A stretch of DNA of 64,000 nt from CAWGUU01 sp963825765 (lineage in GTDB: Bacteria > Actinomycetota > Acidimicrobiia > Acidimicrobiales > AC-14), in contig CAWGUU010000018.1 of NCBI GenBank assembly GCA_963825765.1, positions 1 to 64,000 of the forward strand, read 5' to 3'. Under the pieces are notes generated by a model, which was not told the origin of the DNA, did no database searches, and was given only the letters and a program-made list of their open reading frames with translations. Of this stretch, positions 16,242 to 24,684 are shown one piece after another. The number at the start of each line of letters is the position of its first letter. Position 1 is the first letter of the stretch. Both the position numbers and the translations under genes were made by a program.

Positions 16242-17184
16242 CACGGAGACGGAGACGCCGGAGGCCGACGCCGCCCCCGCCGCAGCTGCCACATCGGAAG
16301 CATCCGGCCCCGCGACCCTGCTCCAGGAGCTCACCGAGGCGCTCGGCGACGCTCTCGTCGACTCCCACACCCAGGGCGACGACCTGACCGTCCGAGTCGA
16401 CGCCGGCGCCTGGCACCGGGCGGCCGAGGCCTGCCGGGCCCTGGGGTTCGATTATTTCTGCTTCCTCTCCGGGCTCGACTGGATGCCGTCCACGTCGCCC
16501 AACCCCCGAGCGTCCGTCTCTGACGAGCTCGATACGGGCGACGACGACGACGCCCGCGCCACCGACGACGACGCCGACGCCGACGACGTCCCGTCGGTGG
16601 ACTCCGATGCGGGTGCCGAGGTAACCGCCACCGACGGCTGGGCGACGGGCGTGGCCGGCGGCGACACCCGCTTCCAGGTCTTCGCCCGCCTCTACTCCAC
16701 CACCCGCCACCAGGGCGTCACCCTGAAGGCCGACCTCGACGACGACGACCCCCGGGTCCCGACCTGGTCCGACGTCTACCCCGGTGCCAACTGGACCGAG
16801 CGGGAGACCTGGGAGATGTACGGGTTCGTGTTCGACGGTCACCCGCACCTGGTCAAGCTCTACCTGCCTGGCGAGTTCGAGGGGTTCCCCCTGCGCAAGG
16901 ACTTCCCGCTGCTGTCCCGAGAGGTCAAGCCCTGGCCCGGTCTCGTCGACGTCGAGCCCATGCCCGAGGTGCCCGAACCCGAGGCACCGCCCGAGCCCGC
17001 CGCTGAGGCACCGCCCGAGCCTGCCGAGCCCGCAGCGGAGGCACCGCCCGAGCCGACCGGCGAGGCACCGCCCGAGCCTGCCGAGCCCGCAGCGGAGGCA
17101 CCGCCCGAGCCGACCGGCGAGGCACCGCCCGAGCCCGCTGCCAAGGCACCGGCCGAGCCCACCGACGAGGGCAGCGCAGGCTGA
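16219..17184 (+). CDS. nuoC: NADH-quinone oxidoreductase subunit C with acidic insert and proline-rich tail
   Basis: The 30-kDa subunit core is recognisable: FDYFCFLSGLDW, then RFQVFARLYSTTRH, and the signature ERETWEMYGFVFDGHPHL followed by GFPLRKDFPL. Two features are atypical: an Asp-rich insert at about residues 91-149 and a 75-residue C-terminal tail of PPEP-type repeats. I start at GTG 16219; TTG 16228 sits better behind the GGAGGGG at 16213-16218 and is a real alternative. The gene overlaps nuoB and its stop overlaps the nuoD ATG (TGATG). NuoC joins NuoD and NuoB in the Q module. Confidence 0.92.
   Translation: MSRLSSADTETETPEADAAPAAAATSEASGPATLLQELTEALGDALVDSHTQGDDLTVRVDAGAWHRAAEACRALGFDYFCFLSGLDWMPSTSPNPRASVSDELDTGDDDDARATDDDADADDVPSVDSDAGAEVTATDGWATGVAGGDTRFQVFARLYSTTRHQGVTLKADLDDDDPRVPTWSDVYPGANWTERETWEMYGFVFDGHPHLVKLYLPGEFEGFPLRKDFPLLSREVKPWPGLVDVEPMPEVPEPEAPPEPAAEAPPEPAEPAAEAPPEPTGEAPPEPAEPAAEAPPEPTGEAPPEPAAKAPAEPTDEGSAG
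16981..17166 (+). repeat. In-frame 24/33-bp repeats coding for PPEP tail of NuoC
   Basis: Units begin GAGGCACCGCCCGAGCC. A 57-bp compound unit (33+24) is duplicated perfectly at 17005-17061 and 17062-17118, flanked by diverged 24-bp units. All keep the frame and encode EAPPEP-type repeats. Slippage-prone, so length variation between strains is expected. Confidence 0.85.
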
Positions 17185-18353
17185 TGGCCGTCACCGACAC
17201 CCAGAAGCTCACCTACATCGCCGGGCAGGCCGCCGACGCCCGGGTCAACGTCGAGCTGCAGACCGAGGACATGACCCTCAACCTCGGTCCCCAGCACCCC
17301 GCCACCCACGGCACGCTCCGCATCGTCGCCAAGCTCGACGGCGAGCAGGTCGTCGAGGCCGAGGTCGTCTGCGGCTACATGCACCGGGGCTACGAGAAGC
17401 TCACCGAGTTCCGCACATATCCCCAGGTCACGACCCTGATCAACCGGATCGACTGGCTCTCCTCGTTCGCCAACGAGGTCCCCTTCATCCTCGCCGCCGA
17501 GGAGCTGATGGGGATCGAGGCGCCGCCTCGGGCCCAGTGGATCCGGACGATCCTCTTCGAGCTGAGCCGCATCGCCAACGTCACCCTCTTCATCGGGGAG
17601 ATGGGCGTGCAGTTGGGCGCCATCACCCCGGTGTTCTTCGCCTTCCGCGACCGCGAGCACGTCCTCAACCTCATCGAGTCGGCCACCGGCGGGCGGTTCC
17701 ACCCGAACTACGACCGCATCGGCGGTCTGAAGGACGACCTGCCGAAGGGCTGGGTGGCGGACACCCACGGGGCGATGACACGCATCAGGACCTACTGCGA
17801 CCAGCTCGAGGACCTCCTCATGGGCAACGCCATCTTCGAGGCCCGGACCCGCGGCGTCGGCGTGATCCCCAAGGAGCTCGGCCTCGCCTACGGGCTGTCC
17901 GGCGCCAACATCAGGGCCAGCGGCGTCGACTGGGACCTGCGGCGGGACGAGAAGTCGCCCCTCGTGTGGAGCGAGCTGGACTGGAAGGTGTGGACCCACC
18001 CCGACGGCGACTCGTTCGCCCGCTACTGGGTCAGGCTGCAGGAGGTGCGCGAGGCCACCAAGATGGTCGACCAGATGCTCGACGGGCTCCCCGCCGGGCC
18101 GATCCAGGCCAAGGTCCCCCGCATCATCAAGGTGCCGGCCGGCGAGGCGTGGGCCCACACCGAGAACCCCCTCGGCGAGATGGGGTACTACGTGGTCAGC
18201 CAGGGCGGCCTGGGCCCGTTCCGGTGCAAGATCCGTTCGGCGTCGTTCCACAACACGTCGATCGTGCCGTGGCTCCTGAAGGGCGTCTACGTGCCCGACA
18301 TCATCACGATCCTCGCCAGCCTGTACTTCATCCTCGGCGACATCGACCGGTAG
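17184..18353 (+). CDS. nuoD: NADH-quinone oxidoreductase subunit D (second nuo operon)
   Basis: The 389-residue 49-kDa subunit lines the quinone pocket. QHPATHGTLR carries the quinone-contacting His, MHRGYEKLTEF follows, and the C-terminal half is typical, ending IITILASLYFILGDIDR. The Arg of MHRG is in the region methylated by NDUFAF7 in mitochondrial NDUFS2; the exact residue match is inferred. The ATG at 17184 shares one base with the nuoC stop. In complete nuo operons nuoE, F and G would follow; here the next plus-strand gene is nuoH, 463 bp on. Confidence 0.96.
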   Translation: MAVTDTQKLTYIAGQAADARVNVELQTEDMTLNLGPQHPATHGTLRIVAKLDGEQVVEAEVVCGYMHRGYEKLTEFRTYPQVTTLINRIDWLSSFANEVPFILAAEELMGIEAPPRAQWIRTILFELSRIANVTLFIGEMGVQLGAITPVFFAFRDREHVLNLIESATGGRFHPNYDRIGGLKDDLPKGWVADTHGAMTRIRTYCDQLEDLLMGNAIFEARTRGVGVIPKELGLAYGLSGANIRASGVDWDLRRDEKSPLVWSELDWKVWTHPDGDSFARYWVRLQEVREATKMVDQMLDGLPAGPIQAKVPRIIKVPAGEAWAHTENPLGEMGYYVVSQGGLGPFRCKIRSASFHNTSIVPWLLKGVYVPDIITILASLYFILGDIDR

Positions 18354-18374
18354 AGCGCCCTTCGCCAACCCGTC

Positions 18375-18416
18375 GAGCGTGCGAAAGGTCGCCATGGCGA
18401 TCCTTCTTGCACGCTC
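18375..18416. repeat. Dispersed hairpin repeat, copy B
   Basis: Arms GAGCGTGC (18375-18382) and GCACGCTC (18409-18416) are perfect complements. The interior AAGGtCGCCATGGCGaTCCTT is itself palindromic, followed by a pyrimidine run. It lies 22 bp after the nuoD stop and could act as a nuoBCD terminator. Layout matches copies A and C. Confidence 0.65.
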
Positions 18417-18445
18417 ACGGCTCGGAGCCGCGACTCCATGCCGGC

Positions 18446-18673
18446 TCAGGCTTCGGGTTCGGGTGCCTCTTCTTCTTCCGACTCGATCGCGACCTCGTTG
18501 CCTTCGGGACGGGGGATCAGGGACTTGACCTTGTCCTTGACCGGGGCGACCTTGTCGTGGCCCAGCTTGTCGCCGGCGAAGTCGGCCACCTTGTCGACGA
18601 CGTCGTCGATCTTGTCGGCGTTCCCCGCGACCAGGTCTTTCGCCTTGTCGGCCAAGCCGTTCAGGTCAACCAT
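18446..18673 (-). CDS. MT0933-like antitoxin-family small protein
   Basis: The 75-residue product is a charged amphipathic helix protein with repeated (K/D)xAxD segments: GLADKAKDLVAGNADKIDDV and DKVADFAGDKLGHDKV. This pattern fits the Rv0909/MT0933-like antitoxin family. The tail is acidic (ESEEEEAPEPEA). The ATG at 18673 follows GGAGGAG; upstream in-frame Met codons are less well placed. It is antisense in the nuoD-nuoH gap. No toxin gene is adjacent, so an antitoxin role is unproven; a general stress protein is an alternative. Confidence 0.65.
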   Translation of the reverse strand: MVDLNGLADKAKDLVAGNADKIDDVVDKVADFAGDKLGHDKVAPVKDKVKSLIPRPEGNEVAIESEEEEAPEPEA

Positions 18674-18772
18674 GGGCTCCTCCATCACTCGTCGGACACG
18701 CAACTGCGGATTCAGGTGTAGCTACCCAACGCGGATACCGGCCAAGCCTGGCACGCCTACGTTGCGGCAAGG

Positions 18773-18802
18773 TTGTCACTGTGTGAAGGCGTTCACTAAT
18801 GT
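18773..18802 (+). promoter_or_regulatory. nuoH promoter with ROP-type operator
   Basis: TTGTCA (18773-18778) and TAATGT (18797-18802) are 18 bp apart. The palindrome GTGAAGGCGTTCAC (18783-18796) touches the -10 box, exactly as at nuoA and nuoB. The ATG is 13 nt after the -10, so the leader is very short. This gives nuoH-N an independent, co-regulated promoter. Confidence 0.8.
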
Positions 18803-18815
18803 CCGACGCTGAGCG

Positions 18816-19838
18816 ATGCTTGCCCTCGAACTTCCCTACTGGCAACTCACCGTCATCAAGACGGTCGTTGTGCTGTCCATCATTCCGGCGGCCGCGATCA
18901 TCCTCGGCTACGTCTTCCTCCTGAAGATGATGGCCCACATGCAGAGCCGGCTGGGCCCCATGGAGCCGGGCGGCTACCACGGCTGGTTCCAGCTGATCGG
19001 CGACGGCATCAAGTTCATCCAGAAGGAGGACATCATCCCGGACGAGGCCGACCGCCGGGTGTTCGCGGTGGCGCCGGTGGTGGTCCTCGTTTCGACGTTC
19101 CTGCTGTACGTGGTGATCCCAGCCGGGCCCGACCTGGTCGTCGAGAACCTCGACGTCGGCATCTTCTACGCCTTGGCGGTGGGCTCGCTGTCGGTCATCG
19201 GCGTGCTCATGGCCGGGTGGGCATCGGCCAACAAGTTCTCCCTGCTGGGCTCCCTGCGAGCCGCCGGCCAGCTCATCGCCTACGAGCTGCCGCTGGTGCT
19301 GGCGGTCGTCGGCGTGGTCATCCAGGCCGAGACCATGAGCCTGCAAGGCATCGTCCACGCCCAGGCGGACGGCTCGATCTTCGGCATCGGCTGGCTCGGC
19401 AACCCGTTCGTCCTCACCCAGATCGTCGGCTTCGTGATCTTCCTCGCCGCCGCCCAGGCCGAGCTCACCCAGACCCCGTTCGACATGCCGGTGGCCGAGT
19501 CCGAGCTGGTGGCCGGCTACATGACCGAGTACTCCGGCTTCCGGTTCCTGTTCTTCTTCATGGCCGAGTTTGGCACCGCCTTCGCGCTGTCGGCCATCGC
19601 CGCCACCCTCTACCTGGGCGGCTGGTACCAGCCGTTCATCACCGGCGACCTCGCCAACCTGGTCGGACCGCTCGTCCTGTTCGCCAAGGTGATGCTCATC
19701 GCCTTCGTGATCTTCTGGGTGAGGTTCACGTTCCCCCGTTTCCGTGAGGACCAGCTCCAGAGCTTCGCCTGGAAGGTCCTCATCCCGATCTCGCTGGTCA
19801 ACATCCTGGCGACCGGCGTTCTGAAAGTGATTTTCTGA
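18816..19838 (+). CDS. nuoH: NADH-quinone oxidoreductase subunit H
   Basis: The 340-residue protein with eight helices bridges the quinone site and the proton pumps. Conserved features are MQSRLGPMEPGGYHGWFQLIGDG (written here across the first loop), the acidic loop FDMPVAESELVAGYMTEYSG, and the C-terminal WVRFTFPRFREDQ. The ATG at 18816 directly follows the nuoH promoter. The final TGA overlaps the nuoI ATG (TGATG), so translation is coupled. Confidence 0.95.
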   Translation: MLALELPYWQLTVIKTVVVLSIIPAAAIILGYVFLLKMMAHMQSRLGPMEPGGYHGWFQLIGDGIKFIQKEDIIPDEADRRVFAVAPVVVLVSTFLLYVVIPAGPDLVVENLDVGIFYALAVGSLSVIGVLMAGWASANKFSLLGSLRAAGQLIAYELPLVLAVVGVVIQAETMSLQGIVHAQADGSIFGIGWLGNPFVLTQIVGFVIFLAAAQAELTQTPFDMPVAESELVAGYMTEYSGFRFLFFFMAEFGTAFALSAIAATLYLGGWYQPFITGDLANLVGPLVLFAKVMLIAFVIFWVRFTFPRFREDQLQSFAWKVLIPISLVNILATGVLKVIF

Positions 19839-20311
19839 TGGCAGGAGCTCGCGGGTTGGCCAAGGGCCTGGGCGTCACGTTCAAGACGATGCTCAAGCCG
19901 GCCGTGACGGTGCAGTACCCCCACGAGAAGGAGGCCCCGACCCCCCGGGCGCGGGGCGTCATCGCCCTCAAGGAGGAGAACTGCACCTCGTGCATGCTGT
20001 GCGCCAGGGAGTGCCCCGACTGGTGCATCTACATCGAGGCCCACAAGGAGAAGCGCCCGCCCCGGCGTGAGGGTGGCAAGCCCCGCACCGTCAACGCCCT
20101 CGAGCGGTTCGACATCGACTACGCCCTCTGCATGTACTGCGGCATCTGCGTGGAGGTGTGCCCGTTCGACGCCCTCTTCTGGAGCCCCGAGTACGAGTAC
20201 TCCGAGGTTCGGATCGCCGACCTTCTCCACGACAAGGAAAAGCTCGGGGAGTGGATGCAGGGTGTCCCCGAGCCCGAGCCGCTCGAGGCCGGCGCGGTCA
20301 AGAAGAAGTAG
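19838..20311 (+). CDS. nuoI: NADH-quinone oxidoreductase subunit I
   Basis: The 157-residue ferredoxin-like subunit has two [4Fe-4S] motifs, CTSCMLCARECP and CMYCGICVEVCP, for clusters N6a and N6b. Between them the EKRPPRREGGKPR loop is longer and more basic than usual. With no NuoG or NuoF in this operon, these are the first visible clusters in the electron path, so the electron donor must dock here or on another protein. The ATG is shared with the nuoH stop. Confidence 0.95.
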   Translation: MAGARGLAKGLGVTFKTMLKPAVTVQYPHEKEAPTPRARGVIALKEENCTSCMLCARECPDWCIYIEAHKEKRPPRREGGKPRTVNALERFDIDYALCMYCGICVEVCPFDALFWSPEYEYSEVRIADLLHDKEKLGEWMQGVPEPEPLEAGAVKKK

Positions 20312-20324
20312 GACCGAATCCGTC

Positions 20325-20816
20325 GTGGTCGCCCAGAACATCGCCTTCTACCTGCTGGCCGTGGCCATGGTGGCGGCCGCCTTCCGGCTGGTCACCACCA
20401 AGAACGTCGTGCGGGCCGCCCTCTACCTGGCCGTCGTGCTGGCGGGCGTGGCCGGGCTCTTCATCCTGCTGGCCGCCGAGTTCGTGGCGTGGGCCCAGGT
20501 GCTGGTCTACATCGGTGCCGTCGTCGTGCTGCTCCTGTTCGGGGTCATGCTCACCCGGGCGCCGATCGGCCGGGAGTCCGACCTCGACAACGACCAGAAA
20601 TGGCTGGCGGCCGTGGTGGCGATGTTCCTGGTCGGCGCTCTCGCCGCCGTGCTCGGCGACGCCTTCGGGACCGAGGAGATCGCCTTCGGCGAGATCCAGC
20701 CCACCGCAGCCCTGGCCGACTCGCTCTTCAGCACCTACGTGATCCCCTTCGAGGTCGCGTCCATCCTGCTGCTGGCCGCCCTCGTCGGCGCCGTCGCCCT
20801 GGCCAGAAGGGACTAG
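20325..20816 (+). CDS. nuoJ: NADH-quinone oxidoreductase subunit J
   Basis: The 163-residue membrane protein has five helices, including the pi-bulge helix region FVAWAQVLVYIGAVVVLLLF typical of ND6/NuoJ. The GTG at 20325 gives the usual N-terminus just before the first helix; it is 13 bp after the nuoI stop. The same frame is open further upstream inside nuoI but has no support there. Confidence 0.93.
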   Translation: MVAQNIAFYLLAVAMVAAAFRLVTTKNVVRAALYLAVVLAGVAGLFILLAAEFVAWAQVLVYIGAVVVLLLFGVMLTRAPIGRESDLDNDQKWLAAVVAMFLVGALAAVLGDAFGTEEIAFGEIQPTAALADSLFSTYVIPFEVASILLLAALVGAVALARRD

Positions 20817-20825
20817 GTACCGGCG

Positions 20826-21125
20826 ATGATGCTCAACCAGTTCCTCTTCCTCGCCGCGATCATCTTCTGCCTCGGTGTCTACGGAGTCCTGGCCCGCAAG
20901 AACGCCGTCCTGGTCCTCATGTCGATCGAGCTCATGCTCAACGCCGTGAACATCAACCTGATCGCCTTCGGCGCCTTCCGCGACAACGTGATCGGTCAGG
21001 TCTTCGCCGTCTTCGTCATCGCCATCGCCGCCGCCGAGGTCGGCGTCGGGCTGGCCATCGTCCTGCTCATCTACCGCAACCGCGCCAACATCGACCTGGA
21101 CCAGGCCGATCTGATGAAGGGCTAG
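20826..21125 (+). CDS. nuoK: NADH-quinone oxidoreductase subunit K
   Basis: The 99-residue protein has three helices, with the conserved SIELMLNAVNINLIAF (membrane Glu of the ND4L family) and a second acidic residue in AEVGVGLAIVLLIYR. Two adjacent ATG codons (20826, 20829) are possible starts. It transfers protons between NuoJ and the antiporter subunits. It lies 9 bp after nuoJ and 11 bp before nuoL. Confidence 0.94.
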   Translation: MMLNQFLFLAAIIFCLGVYGVLARKNAVLVLMSIELMLNAVNINLIAFGAFRDNVIGQVFAVFVIAIAAAEVGVGLAIVLLIYRNRANIDLDQADLMKG

Positions 21126-21136
21126 GGCGCCGCCCG

Positions 21137-23128
21137 ATGCTGGAGAACGCCTGGCTCATCCCGCTGACCATGGCGGTGTCGTTCGTCCTCATCCTGTTCT
21201 TCGGCAAGCGCATGCCGAAGAAGGGGGCCGAGATCGGCATCCTGGCCATCGGCGCCTGCTTCGTGATGTCGGTGATGACCGTCCTGCAGTGGATCGCGCG
21301 GGAGGGCCACCCGCACCGCGAGGCCGTCGAGGCCCACCTGACGTGGTTCAAGTTCGGGAGCGTCGACCTGGGCGCCGGCATCCACGTCGACGGCCTGACG
21401 GTGATGATGCTCTTCGTCGTCACCTTCATCTCGCTGATGGTGCACATCTATTCGACGGGCTACATGCACGGCGACCGGCGGTACACGTACTTCTTCGCCG
21501 CCCTGTCCCTGTTCACCGCGGCCATGCTCCTGCTGGTCGTCGCCGACAACACCCTCCAGATGCTGATCGGGTGGGAGCTCGTCGGCCTCTGCTCGTTCAT
21601 GCTGATCGGCCACTGGTGGGAGGAGACCGACAACTCCAGCGCCGCCATCAAGGCCTTCATCACCACCCGGATCGGCGACGTCGGCCTGCTGCTCGGCATC
21701 ATCACCCTGTTCTTCGCCGCCGGCCAGAACTTCAACATCGAGCACCTGAACCACGAGGCCCTCAGCGGTGGCATCAGCCACACCCTCCTCGTCGTCGGCG
21801 CCAGCCTCCTGTTCCTCGGGGTCATGGGCAAGAGCGCCCAGTTCCCGCTGCACGTGTGGCTCCCCGACGCCATGGCCGGCCCCACGCCGGTGTCGGCCCT
21901 GATCCACGCCGCCACCATGGTCGTCGCCGGCGTGTACCTGGTGGCCCGGCTGTACGGCGTCTTCTGGGAGGGCTTCTCCATCGCCGCCGGGGGCATCAAC
22001 CCGATGGCCCTGATCGGCGCCATCACGGTGATCGCCTGCGCCGCCCTCGCCTTCGTCCAGGACGACGTCAAGAAGGTGCTGGCCTATTCCACGGTAAGCC
22101 AGCTGGGGTACATGGTCATGGCCCTCGGCGTCGGCGCGTGGACAGCCGGGATCTTCCACCTCTTCACCCACGCCGCCTTCAAGGCCCTGCTCTTCCTCGG
22201 GGCGGGTTGCCTCATCCACGCCGTCCACTCCAACAACATGAGCGACATGGGTGGGCTCCGAAAACACATGCCGACCACGTTCGTCACGTTCATCATCGGC
22301 TCCCTGGCCCTGGCCGGGATGTTCCCGCTCGCCGGCTTCTGGTCGAAGGACGAGATCCTCCTCGGCGCCCTGACCGGCCCCCAGGGCAACGGCTACCCGC
22401 TCATGCTGATCGTCGGGATCGTCGGGGCTTTCATGACCGCCGCCTACATGACCCGCACCTGCTACCTCGTCTTCTTCGGCGAGTACCGGGGCCACGGCGA
22501 GCCCCACGAGGCCCCACCGTCGATGCGGTGGCCCCTGGTCGTCCTCGCCGTCCCGGCGGTGCTGTTCGGCCTGCTCAACGCCCCGGGGCTCGAGAAGTTC
22601 AACCACTGGGTCGCCTTCCACGTGCCGGGCGTGGAGGAGATCGTCGAGCACCACGAGTTCAACCCGTCGCTGGCCCTGATCTCGCTGGCGGTCGTCCTGG
22701 CGGGCATCGGCATCACCTGGCGGGCCTACGCGGCCGACGGCTGGCCGAGGGGGCTCATGGCCCGGAGCTCGTTCCTGGCTACCGCCCACCGCATCCTGGT
22801 GAACAAGTACTACCTCGACGCCCTCTTCATCGACGGCATCATCCGCAAGATCCAGTACCCGATCGCCCGGGCCGCGTATTGGTTCAACCAGCACGTGATC
22901 GACGGCGTGGTGAACGGTGTCGGCATCGGTTCGCGGAAGGTTGCCGGGTTCGTCTACGACATCATCGACCAGAAGGGCGTCGACGGGCTCGTCAACGCCG
23001 CCGGTGCCGGTGCCGAGGAGGGCGGCAAGGTCCTGCGAAAGACGCAGACGGGCCGCGTGCAGCAGTACGCCGCCTTCCTGTTCGGGGCCTCCGCGCTGCT
23101 GGCTGTGGGCCTGGTCTTCCTGACGTGA
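21137..23128 (+). CDS. nuoL: NADH-quinone oxidoreductase subunit L (second nuo operon)
   Basis: The 663-residue distal antiporter-like subunit has about 16 helices. Motifs include GWELVGLCSFMLIGHWWE (channel Glu), FPLHVWLPDAMAGPTPVSAL and KKVLAYSTVSQLGYMVMALG, and a long C-terminal amphipathic and anchor helix region. The ATG at 21137 is 11 bp after nuoK. Its C-terminus resembles the partial NuoL at position 1, which confirms two complete L subunits in this genome. Confidence 0.96.
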   Translation: MLENAWLIPLTMAVSFVLILFFGKRMPKKGAEIGILAIGACFVMSVMTVLQWIAREGHPHREAVEAHLTWFKFGSVDLGAGIHVDGLTVMMLFVVTFISLMVHIYSTGYMHGDRRYTYFFAALSLFTAAMLLLVVADNTLQMLIGWELVGLCSFMLIGHWWEETDNSSAAIKAFITTRIGDVGLLLGIITLFFAAGQNFNIEHLNHEALSGGISHTLLVVGASLLFLGVMGKSAQFPLHVWLPDAMAGPTPVSALIHAATMVVAGVYLVARLYGVFWEGFSIAAGGINPMALIGAITVIACAALAFVQDDVKKVLAYSTVSQLGYMVMALGVGAWTAGIFHLFTHAAFKALLFLGAGCLIHAVHSNNMSDMGGLRKHMPTTFVTFIIGSLALAGMFPLAGFWSKDEILLGALTGPQGNGYPLMLIVGIVGAFMTAAYMTRTCYLVFFGEYRGHGEPHEAPPSMRWPLVVLAVPAVLFGLLNAPGLEKFNHWVAFHVPGVEEIVEHHEFNPSLALISLAVVLAGIGITWRAYAADGWPRGLMARSSFLATAHRILVNKYYLDALFIDGIIRKIQYPIARAAYWFNQHVIDGVVNGVGIGSRKVAGFVYDIIDQKGVDGLVNAAGAGAEEGGKVLRKTQTGRVQQYAAFLFGASALLAVGLVFLT

Positions 23129-23151
23129 AACCCCCGAGGAGTCTCTGAGCA

Positions 23152-24684
23152 ATGGTCCTGACCGCAGCCATCTTCCTGCCGATCCTCGGCGTGATACTCC
23201 TCGCCGTCATCCCGCGCTCGCAGGAGCAGGTCCTCAAGGCCGTGGCTCTGCTGGTGGCCCTGGGCACGACCGTCGCCGGGGTCGTCATCCTCAGGGGTTT
23301 CGACTACGGCCAGTCCGAGCGACTCCAGTACGAGGTCAACGAGCGCTGGATCGACGTCATCAACAGCCATTTCCACATCGCCGTCGACGGGATCTCGCTC
23401 CCGCTGCTGATCCTGTCGATGGTCATCACCGTCCTGTGCATCGTCTACTCCTGGGACCACTGGCCCGAGCCCCACAACCCGAAGGCGTTCCTGATCCTGA
23501 TGCTCCTCCTGGAGACGGGGATGAACGGCACCTTCGCCGCCCAGGACCTGATCTTGTTCTTCGTGTTCTTCGAGCTGGTGCTCCTGCCGATGTACTTCAT
23601 GATCGGAGTCTGGGGCGGTCCCAACCGGCAGTACGCAGCCATCAAGTTCTTCCTCTTCACCCTGTTCGGGTCGGCCCTGATGATCCTGAGCTTCCTCGCC
23701 CTCTACTTCCTGGGCGGGAACACTTTCGACATCCCGGAGCTCGTCCGCAACGGGTCGTCGATCGCAAGGGACACGCAGATCCTGATCTTCGCCGGCCTCT
23801 TCATGGGTTTCGCCATCAAGGTGCCGATGTTCCCGTTCCACACCTGGCTGCCCGACGCCCACACCGAGGCGCCGACGGTCGGCTCGGTGATCCTTGCCGC
23901 CGTGCTCCTGAAGCTGGGCGTCTACGGCTTCATCCGGGTGGCGCTCCCGATCCTGCCGGAGGCGGCCCGGGCGTGGGCCCCATGGATCGGGTTGCTGGCG
24001 GTCATCGGCATCATCTACGGCGCCCTCGGGTGCCTGGCGCAGAAGGACATGAAGCGCCTCATCGCCTTCTCGTCGGTGGCGCACATGGGGTTCATCATGC
24101 TGGGCGTCGCCACCCTCACCGACTTCGGGATCAACGCCGCGGTCTTCGGGATGGTGGCCCACGGGCTCATCACCGGGATGCTCTTCTTCATCGCCGGGTC
24201 GGTGCAGGAGCGGTTCGGCACCCGTGAGATCTCCCGCCTCGGCGGGCTGCTGACCCAGGCGCCCCACCTCGGCTGGATCCTCGGGTTCTGCGTCTTCGCC
24301 TCGTTGGGCCTGCCCGGCCTGGCCGGGTTCTGGGGCGAGTTCCCCGCCATCCTCGCCGCCTACCAGCCGGCCGAGGGGCTTCCTGTCGGCGTCTTCCGCG
24401 CCTACATGGCGGTCGCCGCCATCGGCACCGTCTTCGCCGCCGGCTACCTGCTCTGGATGCTGCAGCGGGTGGCGTTCGGCACCGCCAAGGCCGAGTTCGA
24501 GGACAGCCACATCCACGACGTCCACGTCTCCGAGTACATCGCCTGGGTGCCGCTGCTGGTCGGCATCCTGGTCCTGGGCATCTTCCCGGGCCTGCTCTTC
24601 GGCGTCACCAACGACGCCGTCGAGGCCGTCGCCCAGACGACCGGCGCGGTCGTGAACCTGGCCACCGGCGTCGGGCACCCATGA
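23152..24684 (+). CDS. nuoM: NADH-quinone oxidoreductase subunit M (second nuo operon)
   Basis: The 510-residue antiporter-like subunit has FFELVLLPMYFMIGVWGGP, FPFHTWLPDAHTEAPTVGS and MKRLIAFSSVAHMGF. It is paralogous to the gene at 638 and even shares the GAGGAGTCTCTGA leader. The ATG at 23152 follows this leader; the stop overlaps the nuoN ATG (ATGA). Confidence 0.96.
   Translation: MVLTAAIFLPILGVILLAVIPRSQEQVLKAVALLVALGTTVAGVVILRGFDYGQSERLQYEVNERWIDVINSHFHIAVDGISLPLLILSMVITVLCIVYSWDHWPEPHNPKAFLILMLLLETGMNGTFAAQDLILFFVFFELVLLPMYFMIGVWGGPNRQYAAIKFFLFTLFGSALMILSFLALYFLGGNTFDIPELVRNGSSIARDTQILIFAGLFMGFAIKVPMFPFHTWLPDAHTEAPTVGSVILAAVLLKLGVYGFIRVALPILPEAARAWAPWIGLLAVIGIIYGALGCLAQKDMKRLIAFSSVAHMGFIMLGVATLTDFGINAAVFGMVAHGLITGMLFFIAGSVQERFGTREISRLGGLLTQAPHLGWILGFCVFASLGLPGLAGFWGEFPAILAAYQPAEGLPVGVFRAYMAVAAIGTVFAAGYLLWMLQRVAFGTAKAEFEDSHIHDVHVSEYIAWVPLLVGILVLGIFPGLLFGVTNDAVEAVAQTTGAVVNLATGVGHP

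Noticed and set aside
16981..17166. Tandem repeats as mobile or CRISPR-like element
   Set aside because: They are in frame within nuoC and code PPEP repeats; no spacers or ends.
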